From Deltaproteobacteria bacterium (GTDB taxonomy: Bacteria > Desulfobacterota > Desulfobacteria > Desulfobacterales > SG8-13), in assembly GCA_024639205.1 (NCBI GenBank), contig JAHEIV010000015.1, positions 1 to 15,336 on the forward strand: 15,336 nucleotides of DNA. The letters run 5' to 3'. Positions 1 to 6,978 of this stretch are shown here, piece after piece. The notes under the pieces are model-generated. The model searched no databases. It was not told where the DNA came from and was given only the letters and a program-made list of their open reading frames with translations. Position numbers and translations under genes: made by a program. Position 1 is the stretch's first letter. Each line of letters opens with the position of its first letter.

Positions 1-36
1 GCCGAACACGATGGCAACGATCAAGGCTCCGTGCAT
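1..36 (-). CDS. N-terminal fragment of a small membrane protein, possibly PspB-like
   Basis: An ATG on the minus strand (34-36) opens a frame that runs out of the left edge of the window. The 12 visible residues are MHGALIVAIVFG, which looks like the start of a hydrophobic N-terminal membrane helix. An AAGGA Shine-Dalgarno-like sequence lies about 10 nt upstream of the ATG. The gene follows pspA on the same strand after a 133-bp gap, so it is probably the next gene of the psp operon. Small membrane proteins of the PspB or PspC type occupy this position in known psp operons. Only the position and the hydrophobic start support that identity here; 12 residues are too few to assign a family. Confidence 0.5.
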   Translation of the reverse strand, partial: MHGALIVAIVFG

Positions 37-169
37 GGTTGACGATCCTTATACCCGTATCGATTTTAAGTAGTGGTGACCGGTTCTATCCGACCGGCTG
101 GGGCAGCCCGGCCGGCTCGCGGCCAATCGGCCGAAAAGAAAACGGACCGACAGCGGCTGCGGGTTGTTT

Positions 170-853
170 CTATCCCTGGCCGGTGGAGTCTGCATCGCCT
201 GCTGCCGGCTTTTTCAACGCCTGCAATTCATTCTCTATTTCATCATCGAGCGTCAGTGTGTCAAGCTCTTCGTCCAGGCGGTTTTTACGACCGAAATTGA
301 CCAAATCCGCCTCTGTTTCCATCCGGTCGATCCGGGTTTCCAATGCTTCGAATTTGAGAACCACCTCTGAGCTGTCCATCCGGCGAATCTCCTCTTGGGC
401 GCGGATTCTTCGTCGGGCGTGTATGTGGCGCTGGATCAGAAGACGCTGTTTTTCGCGTGCGGACTTCAGTTTATCCTCCAGCTGGCGGATATCGTCGTGA
501 TACTTCTCGACCAGCGAGTGGAGTTCTGTGATATCATTGTTTAGCGTTTCTGCCAACCGGCTGTATCGTCTCTTTTCCTGCAGTGCTTCGCGGGCGAGGT
601 CGTCTCTTCCCTTGCTGACGGCCAGGGCAGCCTTTCTTTGCCAGTTGGATGACCGGTCTGCGGCTTCGTCCAATCGGCGTTGCACTTTCTTGGCATCGGC
701 CATCACCCCGGCGCAGGATGCTTTGAGCTCTACCAGGGTGTCTTCCATCTCCCGGATCATCAGTTTGATCATCTTTTCAGGATCTTCGGCCCGGTCCAGC
801 ATCGCGTTGATGTTGGCGCTGACAATGTCTCGGAATCGAGTGAATATACCCAT
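170..853 (-). CDS. pspA: Phage shock protein A (PspA/IM30 family)
   Basis: PspA is a peripheral inner-membrane protein. It forms coiled-coil oligomers that stabilise damaged membranes, and it inhibits the activator PspF until stress releases it. The product is 227 residues, close to the usual length of about 222. It opens with the typical amphipathic helix (MGIFTRFRDIVSANINAMLD) and continues with the conserved AEDPEKMIKLMIREMEDTL stretch at residues 22-40. The rest is almost entirely heptad-rich, charged coiled coil to about residue 185, with an acidic tail. I chose the ATG at 851-853 because a GGAGG sits 7 nt upstream. The longer frame to 913 would start inside the sigma54 promoter. The gene diverges from pspF, as expected for a locus controlled by PspF and sigma54. 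Confidence 0.95.
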   Translation of the reverse strand: MGIFTRFRDIVSANINAMLDRAEDPEKMIKLMIREMEDTLVELKASCAGVMADAKKVQRRLDEAADRSSNWQRKAALAVSKGRDDLAREALQEKRRYSRLAETLNNDITELHSLVEKYHDDIRQLEDKLKSAREKQRLLIQRHIHARRRIRAQEEIRRMDSSEVVLKFEALETRIDRMETEADLVNFGRKNRLDEELDTLTLDDEIENELQALKKPAAGDADSTGQG

Positions 854-901
854 TTTTATACCTCCATTTGTACGCATATTTGGGGAGACGACAATCTGAA
901 T

Positions 902-917
902 AGCACGTTGCATGCCA
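902..917 (-). promoter_or_regulatory. Sigma54 -24/-12 promoter of pspA
   Basis: The minus strand reads TGGCATGCAACGTGCT. It has the invariant GG and GC elements separated by exactly 10 bases, as sigma54 requires, and matches the consensus TGGCAC-N5-TTGCA well. Transcription would start near 891, leaving a leader of about 38 nt before the pspA ATG at 853. A sigma54 activator gene (pspF) lies directly opposite, which supports the call. It has not been tested. Confidence 0.82.
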
Positions 918-961
918 CATGATCATTGTGCAGTCATTTCAATGGATTGCGCAAAATCGGC

Positions 962-991
962 TTGACAAGCGACCCATTAGAATGGTATATT
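962..991 (+). promoter_or_regulatory. Sigma70-like promoter of pspF
   Basis: TTGACA (962-967, perfect -35) is followed after 18 bp by TATATT (986-991, -10). Transcription would start around 998, giving a leader of about 65 nt before the pspF ATG. The site lies upstream of the pspA sigma54 promoter, where PspF enhancer sites usually sit. PspF bound there could therefore also repress its own gene, as it does in E. coli; that part is inference. Confidence 0.65.
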
Positions 992-1009
992 TTACACATA
1001 TTTAGTAAA
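991..1009. promoter_or_regulatory. Candidate PspF operator (TTTAC-N9-GTAAA)
   Basis: An inverted repeat, TTTAC (991-995) and GTAAA (1005-1009), lies in an AT-rich stretch about 100-118 bp upstream of the predicted pspA start site. That is the distance expected of a sigma54 enhancer site, and it also overlaps the predicted pspF transcription start. Five-base arms can arise by chance in AT-rich DNA, so this is a candidate only. Confidence 0.3.
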
Positions 1010-1063
1010 ATAAACACATTTACAGCATTTTTTACCATTTCATTCGGGCGAGAGGAGTGAGAC

Positions 1064-2080
1064 ATGCTTCGATCGAACATGAAGGCAGGAAACCGAGAGG
1101 CTATCGGGCAGTCGGAAGCATTCCTGGAATTCCAGGAGCGGCTCTCACGGGTGGCTCCGGTGAACCGTCCGGTCCTGCTTCTCGGAGAGCGCGGAACCGG
1201 CAAAGAACTGGCGGCCTACCGTTTGCACTACCTGTCCGGTCGCTGGCAGGGGCCGTTCGTGACCATAAACTGTGCGGCTTTGCTGCAGACCTTGATCGAA
1301 TCGGAGCTGTTCGGATATGAAAAGGGCGCTTTCACCGGAGCTGCCGGTCGACACACAGGGCGGTTTGAAGCTGCTGACAGCGGTTCACTGTTTTTAGACG
1401 AAATTGGCCACATACCGATGGAGGTGCAGGAGAAAATTCTGCGGGTTGTAGAATACAACACCATCGAGCGGGTGGGAAGTGTCGACAGTGTCGGTGTGGA
1501 TGTTCGCTTGATCGCAGCCACCAATGCCGATCTGCCGGCTTTGGTCAAAACCGGTCGATTTATGCGGGATCTTCTCGATCGACTCTCTTTCGAGGTTCTT
1601 TTTCTGCCTCCCTTGCGGCAGCGAAGAGATGATATCCTCCTGCTGGCCGAGTACTTTGCGGCCCGCATGTCCTTCGAGTTGGGTCGCGAAGAAATACCGC
1701 AGTTCAGCGACACCGCTGTTCGAGCGCTGGTTGACTACCGCTGGCCCGGGAATATACGGGAGCTAAAAAACGTCGTCGAGCGGGCAGTATATCGCTCGGA
1801 TACGCAGCAGATTGTCGACGTCACATTCGATCCGTTTCGTTCACCGTTCGAAATCATACCGGAGCCGGAACGGCAACAAGTGACGCCGCCGGCCGACGAG
1901 CCGCCGCCATCGGATGGTTCCTACCAGGATGCAGTGCGCCGGTTTCAACTAAGACTGATCGGCAAGGCGCTGCAGGATGCAAAATACAGTCAGAAGGCGG
2001 CAGCGGATCGGCTCGGACTTACCTATCATCAGTTTCGGGGATTGTACCGAAAGTTTGCGGCTGAGATTCGACGGTTATAG
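1064..2080 (+). CDS. pspF: PspF-type sigma54-dependent transcriptional activator
   Basis: A bacterial enhancer-binding protein that remodels sigma54-RNA polymerase at the psp promoter by ATP hydrolysis. The 338-residue product consists of a AAA+ domain followed by a DNA-binding domain, with no receiver or sensory domain in front. That is the diagnostic layout of PspF. Visible motifs are Walker A GERGTGKE (41-48), the sigma54-contact loop GAFTGA (88-93), Walker B GSLFLDEIGH (107-116), LPPLRQRRDDI (181-191) and WPGNIREL (227-234). A Fis-type helix-turn-helix lies at about 308-334. Residues 265-287 are a proline- and acid-rich linker. The ATG at 1064 is preceded by GAGAGGAG at suitable spacing. 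The gene diverges from pspA, which carries the matching sigma54 promoter. PspF activity is normally restrained by binding to PspA. Confidence 0.93.
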   Translation: MLRSNMKAGNREAIGQSEAFLEFQERLSRVAPVNRPVLLLGERGTGKELAAYRLHYLSGRWQGPFVTINCAALLQTLIESELFGYEKGAFTGAAGRHTGRFEAADSGSLFLDEIGHIPMEVQEKILRVVEYNTIERVGSVDSVGVDVRLIAATNADLPALVKTGRFMRDLLDRLSFEVLFLPPLRQRRDDILLLAEYFAARMSFELGREEIPQFSDTAVRALVDYRWPGNIRELKNVVERAVYRSDTQQIVDVTFDPFRSPFEIIPEPERQQVTPPADEPPPSDGSYQDAVRRFQLRLIGKALQDAKYSQKAAADRLGLTYHQFRGLYRKFAAEIRRL

Positions 2081-2090
2081 CCCGAGAGGG

Positions 2091-2630
2091 TCAGGCGGTA
2101 TTATCGAAACGAGAGCAGACGGTCGTCACTGCCCTGGCCACGGTGCGCAGCCGCGATCGGGTTCTGCGCCAAACGACGAACCAGTAGAGCCGTTTATACT
2201 TGCGTTTTACCCGCTGGATCTCGTGCCGTATCGGGCGGGCGCTTTGGCAGAAAGTCGTTACGCACACTTCCGGTCGCAAAGTTCCGGGAAAAATGCACGG
2301 GCCCTTCCCCTTCTGGAGAAAAACACAATCGGTTCTGTACAAGAGGTCTTCTTTGAGCAAGCATTCGCGGGCTCTGGACCGGATCTGAGGGGCTAGAGTC
2401 AGAATGAACACCAGGTCCCAGTGACTGATGATGGGATCCAGTTCGATGTTGCGGCAACAGATTCCCGCACAGTGGTCGATGCACCGTTTCATCTGTTTTT
2501 CGGCGGCGCTCAGCAGGGCCGCCTGTGCCTCCCGGATTTCATTGCAAATGTGCAGCAGGCTGCTCTGATCTGCAGGATCCATTTGTTTGAGAAGTCGCTC
2601 GGCCCTGCGAAACTTGTAAGCCAGACTCAT
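2091..2630 (-). CDS. YkgJ-like cysteine-rich protein (putative Zn/Fe-binding)
   Basis: A 179-residue protein with 11 cysteines. The pattern CIDHCAGICCR (50-60) resembles the CxxCxxCC opening of the YkgJ family (PF03692, putative zinc- or iron-chelating domain). The later DCVFLQ-x5-CIFPGTLRPEVC-x4-C (101-128) matches that family's usual C-x-FL ... C-x-IY-x-RP-x2-C second half. The N-terminal 49 residues are helical and charged. The C-terminal 45 residues are very basic (KRKYKRLYWFVVWRRTRSRLR) and may contact nucleic acid or membrane. The biochemical role of YkgJ proteins is not established. The ATG at 2628-2630 has an AGGGG about 9 nt upstream. The gene converges on pspF with only 10 bp between the stop codons and is probably transcribed alone. 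Confidence 0.6.
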   Translation of the reverse strand: MSLAYKFRRAERLLKQMDPADQSSLLHICNEIREAQAALLSAAEKQMKRCIDHCAGICCRNIELDPIISHWDLVFILTLAPQIRSRARECLLKEDLLYRTDCVFLQKGKGPCIFPGTLRPEVCVTTFCQSARPIRHEIQRVKRKYKRLYWFVVWRRTRSRLRTVARAVTTVCSRFDNTA

Positions 2631-2849
2631 TGAAAACCACCCCTGTCACAGAACAGCCATCGTTGCGCTTCCTGTGCCATCTTGCGCCAACGCGTTTGCT
2701 TGGCACCACAGGCTGCATGGTAACGAAAATGTGCGAAAAGATCAATTTCTGGATCTGCCGTTTTGCGTTGCCGTATCGGCCGGAGCCGTTTCACGCGACT
2801 GTCGGGCGCACCGACGCCGGCGCCATCGTTCATCGAGTCTCTATACACA

Positions 2850-2877
2850 TTGCGAACCGGCGATTCGGTATTAGATT
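2850..2877 (+). promoter_or_regulatory. Candidate sigma70 promoter of the quinone oxidoreductase gene
   Basis: TTGCGA (2850-2855) and TAGATT (2872-2877) are separated by 16 bp, each matching the consensus at four of six positions. The leader would be about 70 nt. One TTCGGTAT box (2864-2871) lies inside the spacer, and the inverted pair of boxes lies just downstream. This would suit repression of this promoter. Confidence 0.4.
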
Positions 2878-2900
2878 TGATCACATCGGATCGAAAGCGA

Positions 2901-2930
2901 AAATACCGAATGAGGTAATCTTCGGTATTT
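2901..2930. promoter_or_regulatory. Perfect 10-bp inverted repeat upstream of qor, likely operator
   Basis: AAATACCGAA (2901-2910) and TTCGGTATTT (2921-2930) form a perfect 10-bp inverted repeat with a 10-base spacer, ending 26 bp before the qor start codon. A third copy of the half-site, TTCGGTATT, occurs at 2864-2872 in the promoter spacer. Three copies of one 9-bp word within 67 bp suggest a regulator-binding site. As RNA the pair could also form a hairpin in the 5' leader, but no U tract follows, so a terminator is unlikely. Confidence 0.55.
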
Positions 2931-2956
2931 CGGACCGGTAGATGAAAGGAGGAGAA

Positions 2957-3934
2957 ATGACGAAAGCAATCGTAATGAATGAAACCGGCGGACCGGAAGT
3001 GCTGCAGTGGGTGGATATCGATCCCGGGCCGCCCGGAGAGGGAGAAGCGCTCGTCCGCCACGAGGCCGTGGGATTGAATTATATTGATGTGTATCATCGT
3101 TTAGGACTCTACCCCCTGCCCGCAATGCCGGCAACACCGGGTATGGAAGGAGCCGGAGTGGTGGAGGCTGTCGGCCGGGGTGTAACCGAAGTGGCGGCTG
3201 GAGATCGAGTCGCCTATGCCGGCCTGCCGCCGGGGGCCTACGCCCAGAGTCGAAATATGCCGGCCGATCGGCTGATCCGGCTGCCGGAATCCATATCCAC
3301 AAAACAGGCGGCTGCCATGATGCTTCAGGGCATGACGGCACGGTATCTGCTTCATGGCTGCTATGCGGTAAAAAGCGGGGATGTGATCCTGATTCATGCG
3401 GCAGCCGGCGGTGTGGGTTCCATCCTCTGCCAGTGGGCCCGCCATTTGGGAGCGACGGTCATCGGTACAGTGGGCACCGATGAAAAAGCAGCACTTGCCA
3501 AGGCCAACGGCTGTAATCATTCGATCGTTTACAGCAAAGAAGATTTCGTGGAAAGGGTCAAGGTTATTACCGGCGGCGAAGGCGTCAATGCTGTCTATGA
3601 TTCGGTGGGTCAGGCAACCTTTCTGCACTCCCTGGACTGCCTGCGGCCGTTGGGCATGATGGTTTCCTTCGGACAGGCATCAGGGCCTGTCGAACCGCTG
3701 GATCTCGGGTTGTTGTCGGCCAAGGGATCTCTTTTTCTCACCCGTCCCACCCTGATGACGTATACCGCCGGGCGCGAGGACTTGCTGGCACATGCCGGGG
3801 ATCTGTTCGATGTGGTATCGAACGGAAAGGTAACCATAGATATTCGCCAACAATACCCGCTTTCCGAAGCGGCCCGGGCGCACGGCGACCTGGAGGCGCG
3901 CAGAACCACCGGTTCGACTATTCTGATTCCGTAA
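2957..3934 (+). CDS. qor: NADPH:quinone oxidoreductase (zeta-crystallin-like, MDR superfamily)
   Basis: A cytoplasmic zinc-free medium-chain reductase, expected to transfer electrons from NADPH to quinones. The 325-residue product has the length and layout of bacterial QOR. The N-terminal GroES-like domain (about 1-120) carries GPEVL, VGLNYIDVYHR-GLYP and PGMEGAGVVEAVG-GV. A Rossmann domain carries the NADPH-binding HAAAGGVG (147-154) and LGATVIGTVGTDEKAALAK, followed by the family block YDSVG and SFGQASG. No structural-zinc cysteine cluster is present. The ATG at 2957 is preferred because AAGGAGGA sits directly upstream; the in-frame ATG at 2942 precedes this ribosome-binding site and has none of its own. 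The gene converges on the M23 gene with a 17-bp overlap. The operator-like repeats upstream suggest it is induced, for example by redox or quinone stress, but the inducer is unknown. Confidence 0.9.
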   Translation: MTKAIVMNETGGPEVLQWVDIDPGPPGEGEALVRHEAVGLNYIDVYHRLGLYPLPAMPATPGMEGAGVVEAVGRGVTEVAAGDRVAYAGLPPGAYAQSRNMPADRLIRLPESISTKQAAAMMLQGMTARYLLHGCYAVKSGDVILIHAAAGGVGSILCQWARHLGATVIGTVGTDEKAALAKANGCNHSIVYSKEDFVERVKVITGGEGVNAVYDSVGQATFLHSLDCLRPLGMMVSFGQASGPVEPLDLGLLSAKGSLFLTRPTLMTYTAGREDLLAHAGDLFDVVSNGKVTIDIRQQYPLSEAARAHGDLEARRTTGSTILIP

Positions 3935-4949
3935 CGCGATCTGTTTCCGCTGGGGAAAACACGGCCTCGATCAACTCTGTCAGCTGCAGCGGATCCACAC
4001 TGATACCGTTGACCTTGGCCCCCCAGTGAAGGTGCGGTCCATTGGATCTGCCCGTGGAACCGGCCAGGCCGATTTCCTGGCCCTTGTGAACCATCTGCCC
4101 CGATTCGACACGGAACTCGCTGAGGTGAGAATAACCGGTAAACAAGCCCAGACCGTGGTCGATGATCAAGTGGTTTCCGGAATAAAACAGGTTGCTGGCG
4201 AACCGGACGATCCCGTCATTGGCCGCATAAATGGGTGTGCCGGTGGATGCCCGAAAATCGACACCGCTGTGGTAGCTCTTCAGCTTTCCATTCAAAACCC
4301 GCTGAGATCCGAAGGGGCTGGTCACCTTGCCGGTTGCGGGCATGGCAAACGCTGTATTCCACAACCGGGCGTGGTGGGGAGTCTTGTAGATATTTTTGAT
4401 TTTGTATCTTTCGTCGGTGATACGACGACGATCGGCCTTGGACGGTGAGACTTTGCTTTTCGGAACCCGCAGCTTCTCCTTTTTAAATCGACCCTGCGTT
4501 ATTTCGATCGGGATCAGCAGAAAGTGATAACCGCTGCGGTTGGTCCATTCCAGTTTTACATTCCCGCGATCCGGCTTTTGGTAGTAGGAAATACCGATGA
4601 ACCCGATAAATATGCCGGGGCCCTTGAGCGGATGCGGATATACCGGGATCGCCTTTTCCCCGTGCCAGGCCAGTATTCCAACGATTGGAGCGATCATGTT
4701 GCGGGTATTGACTTCCAGCAGCACAGTGTGTCCATTGATGACGGGACCCGGTGTGGTTTGCACCTCGATTCCGTTTGAGTGGGAGACTGAAAACGATTCG
4801 GCAGGGATGCTCAATCCGCAAACCAGCAGGCTCACGGTCACCCAGAGCCAAATGGTCCCGAGACGGCGGCGCCGTCCCGGAAAGCCTATTCTTCCGGTTT
4901 CCAGTTGGTGGGGGCTATGCGGCATTTTCAACAACTTGGTCATCAGCAT
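3918..4949 (-). CDS. Exported M23 family metallopeptidase (LytM-type)
   Basis: Probably a periplasmic zinc peptidase that cuts peptidoglycan cross-links. Numbered from the longest frame (GTG at 4958, 346 residues), a basic stretch GRRRRLG (28-34) precedes the hydrophobic segment TIWLWVTVSLLVCGLSIPAES (35-55), a signal peptide or membrane anchor. An N-terminal domain of about 100 residues follows, then the M23 domain from about 205. The zinc and catalytic motifs are intact: HSGVDF (H230, D234), YSHL (H278) and GPHLHWG (H309, H311). The start is uncertain. I chose the ATG at 4949, which has a weak GGAC 10 nt upstream; GTG 4958 and ATG 4943 are alternatives. A perfect 19-bp palindrome lies 24 bp upstream of the chosen start. 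The 3' end overlaps the convergent qor gene by 17 bp. Confidence 0.88.
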   Translation of the reverse strand: MLMTKLLKMPHSPHQLETGRIGFPGRRRRLGTIWLWVTVSLLVCGLSIPAESFSVSHSNGIEVQTTPGPVINGHTVLLEVNTRNMIAPIVGILAWHGEKAIPVYPHPLKGPGIFIGFIGISYYQKPDRGNVKLEWTNRSGYHFLLIPIEITQGRFKKEKLRVPKSKVSPSKADRRRITDERYKIKNIYKTPHHARLWNTAFAMPATGKVTSPFGSQRVLNGKLKSYHSGVDFRASTGTPIYAANDGIVRFASNLFYSGNHLIIDHGLGLFTGYSHLSEFRVESGQMVHKGQEIGLAGSTGRSNGPHLHWGAKVNGISVDPLQLTELIEAVFSPAETDRVTESE

Positions 4950-4972
4950 TGCTTGCACTGTCCGTATAGGAT

Positions 4973-4991
4973 CATCGACGATTCGTCGATG
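4973..4991. promoter_or_regulatory. Perfect 19-bp palindrome upstream of the M23 gene
   Basis: CATCGACGATTCGTCGATG has two perfect 9-bp arms around one central base. It lies 24 bp before the M23 start codon, in the 142-bp gap that must hold this gene's promoter. Its size and symmetry suit binding of a dimeric repressor. As RNA it could form a hairpin only with a strained loop, so a DNA-level operator is the better reading. I do not recognise the regulator. Confidence 0.5.
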
Positions 4992-5076
4992 GCCATATGG
5001 GGTGTCCAGTACATTATGGAGAGTTTGTTTCGTTTGAATTACCTTCGGAGAATCTCGTCAGGAAACGATCCAGCTG

Positions 5077-5100
5077 AAAAAGGCCGCGGATGCACCCGCG
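5077..5100 (-). terminator. Rho-independent terminator of the GGDEF gene
   Basis: Directly after the GGDEF stop codon, the minus strand reads CGCGG, a six-base loop and CCGCG, then GCC and a run of five T. This is a GC-rich hairpin followed by a U tract. It separates the cyclase transcript from the M23 gene downstream on the same strand. Confidence 0.7.
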
Positions 5101-6726
5101 CTAGGTAGCGGCTTTGACCGAATCGGAAGGCAGTGGGTCATCGGCTTCGATCAGCTGCATCTCCTCCTCGTAGACAACCACTTTGTTCCGACCGGATTGC
5201 TTTGCCGTGTACAAAGCGGCGTCGGCCTTTTTGATTAACAGATCAATGTCATCACTGTCATCCGGATAGGAAGCAATCCCCAAGCTGATCGTTATGCGGG
5301 GCAGGTCATCGAATTGCAGGCCGGAGAGTTTCTTGCGCAGTCTCTCCGATACGGTATACGCTTCTTCCTTGTCGGCTTCCGGCAGCAGAAAGACAAACTC
5401 CTCTCCACCGTATCTGGCAATAACGTCCACATCCCGGATGTTCTTTTGGAGTAGCTTGGCCACATGCTTCAATACCCGATCACCGGCCGTGTGCCCGAAG
5501 GAGTCATTCACGCTCTTGAAATTGTCCAAATCAGCCATGACAATGGAGAAACCCTTGTTGTATCGTTCCGCCCGGTGCAGCTCCTCCTGCAATTTTACGA
5601 TGAAATATCGGCGGACATACAGACCGGTGAGGGAATCCGTCACCGCCATCTCCCACAGCTGCGCTTTGTTAATGGCGATGGCAGCCTGGTCGGCTACAGC
5701 CTTCAGTAGTTCTACATCTTCATCGGTAAATCCGGTATCATCGAGTTTGTTTGTCACATTGATGACACCGATAACGTCGCTGTAGACCAACATCGGGATG
5801 CAGGCAATCGAGCGGACATAGGAGGCATCCGGCTCGATAAACAAATCATCTTCCCGGGCCTTGTCAACCACCATCGGCCGTCCGGTTTGAAAGACCCTGC
5901 CGGCAATCCCTTCTCCGGGTTTGAAACTTTTGCATGCGATTTCGCTGCTGTTGATCTTTCGCTGGTATACCCTGTCTTTCAAACCGGCCACCACCCGAAT
6001 ACTCAACAGGTTGTTTTCCAGATCGTATAGCATGATGGAACCCTTTTCGGCCCCGGTGATTTGAATGGCCTGGTTTAGAATGTATTCCAGCAGGCTTTTC
6101 AGATCGCTGATGTAATTCATGGCACGGCCGATGCTGTAGAGCAAAGAGAGGTTGTACAGCGTCCGGTCCAGTTCTTCCTTTTCTTTTTTGCGCTTCAGAT
6201 AGAGCCGGCTCGTGTTGATGCTGACCGCCGCCTGGGCGGCGATTTCTTTCAGATAATACAGCTCGTTTTCGGAAAACGGCTCGATAGCCTCCTTATCCCC
6301 CAGTGCCAGGAACCCGATGACGTTGCTTCGCATTACCAGGGGTACCAACCACTGTGTCTGGAGTTGAACCAATCCGAACCTTTTAGAAAATTCGGCAAAC
6401 GCTGGTTGACCGGACGCATCTTGGATGCTGAAGGGCTCGTTTTTCAGAAATTCTTTCCAGATGGAACCAATTTCGGTAAACAGAAATTCCCGGTTCAATG
6501 ACCCGACCCCATGGGTGTATACAAGCTTGAACATCCTGGTTTTGTTGCGAAATACATAGATAGAAATATGATTGATTCCCATTTTTCGGCTGATCATTTC
6601 CGAGAGAATCGGATAGAGTTCATGCGGATCAAGGATGATGCTCAACTCGCGGCTGGCATTCAATAGCTCCGTGAGTTCGACGACTCGCTCATCCATTGAT
6701 TCGGTGACACTCAGCTTCGCCGACAA
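5101..6726 (-). CDS. Diguanylate cyclase with two GAF domains (GAF-GAF-GGDEF)
   Basis: A 541-residue cytoplasmic protein without membrane helices that should make c-di-GMP from two GTP. Two GAF sensor domains lie at about 25-175 and 205-355; the second carries FKPGEGIAGRVFQTGRPMVV and SIACIPMLVYSDVIGVINV. A GGDEF domain follows at about 363-520. The active-site motif is intact as GGEEF (440-444), with the substrate-side block MADLDNFKSVNDSFGHTAGD (397-416). An RxxD product-inhibition site (RDVD, 431-434) sits five residues before GGEEF, so feedback by c-di-GMP is likely. The start is TTG at 6724-6726, supported by a strong GGAGG 8 nt upstream. The ATG 30 nt further in (codon 11) has no ribosome-binding site. 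The ligand of the GAF domains cannot be told from the sequence. The gene is monocistronic, with its own promoter and terminator. Confidence 0.93.
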   Translation of the reverse strand: MSAKLSVTESMDERVVELTELLNASRELSIILDPHELYPILSEMISRKMGINHISIYVFRNKTRMFKLVYTHGVGSLNREFLFTEIGSIWKEFLKNEPFSIQDASGQPAFAEFSKRFGLVQLQTQWLVPLVMRSNVIGFLALGDKEAIEPFSENELYYLKEIAAQAAVSINTSRLYLKRKKEKEELDRTLYNLSLLYSIGRAMNYISDLKSLLEYILNQAIQITGAEKGSIMLYDLENNLLSIRVVAGLKDRVYQRKINSSEIACKSFKPGEGIAGRVFQTGRPMVVDKAREDDLFIEPDASYVRSIACIPMLVYSDVIGVINVTNKLDDTGFTDEDVELLKAVADQAAIAINKAQLWEMAVTDSLTGLYVRRYFIVKLQEELHRAERYNKGFSIVMADLDNFKSVNDSFGHTAGDRVLKHVAKLLQKNIRDVDVIARYGGEEFVFLLPEADKEEAYTVSERLRKKLSGLQFDDLPRITISLGIASYPDDSDDIDLLIKKADAALYTAKQSGRNKVVVYEEEMQLIEADDPLPSDSVKAAT

Positions 6727-6773
6727 ATCTGGATCCTCCGCTTCAATTCAGAGATGGGTTCAGTAAATGCCTT

Positions 6774-6802
6774 ATTTTACCGGGTTTGCACTGAAATTGC
6801 AA
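6774..6802 (-). promoter_or_regulatory. Sigma70-like promoter of the GGDEF gene
   Basis: On the minus strand TTGCAA (6797-6802) and TAAAAT (6774-6779) are separated by exactly 17 bp. The -10 matches five of six consensus positions and the -35 four of six. Transcription would begin near 6767, giving a leader of about 40 nt before the TTG start. Confidence 0.5.
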
Positions 6803-6861
6803 TTGTTAACCGCCTGCTGGGAGACCTGGATATCCCACCAGTCGGAGGTGTTCATGGGCAA

Positions 6862-6885
6862 AACATGGCAGGATGCAGCCATGTT
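6862..6885. repeat. Inverted repeat, 8-bp arms
   Basis: AACATGGC (6862-6869) and GCCATGTT (6878-6885) are perfect inverted arms around an 8-base spacer. This could be an operator or an RNA stem; no U tract follows on either strand. Confidence 0.4.
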
Positions 6886-6978
6886 CGGCTATTGCAAGCC
6901 ATCTGAACCGCCGGTTCTGAATCAGGCCGTCGAATCGAGCACGTGAGCGCCTCATCCATGCCGGAGGGGGTGAGAATT

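Larger units (their letters stand above)
2631..2956. other. Divergent intergenic region between ykgJ-like gene and qor
   Basis: This 326-bp stretch separates two divergent genes, so it should hold both promoters. An open frame crosses it on the plus strand (2630-2941), but it has no ribosome-binding site and its product is unlike any family I recognise. I treat it as non-coding. The right third holds the qor promoter candidate and the TTCGGTAT repeats listed separately. I see nothing specific in 2640-2845. Confidence 0.6.

Noticed and set aside
854..913. Longer pspA start 20 codons upstream
   Set aside because: It would place the start inside the sigma54 promoter, and the GGAGG before the ATG at 853 plus the canonical PspA N-terminus fix the shorter form.
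2701..2717. Sigma54-like TGGCAC ... TGCA sequence upstream of qor
   Set aside because: The GG and GC elements are 11 bases apart, and sigma54 requires 10.
2630..2941. A 103-codon plus-strand open frame between the ykgJ-like gene and qor
   Set aside because: It has no ribosome-binding site, an unrecognisable product, and overlaps the qor promoter and the inverted repeat; it reads as open by chance.
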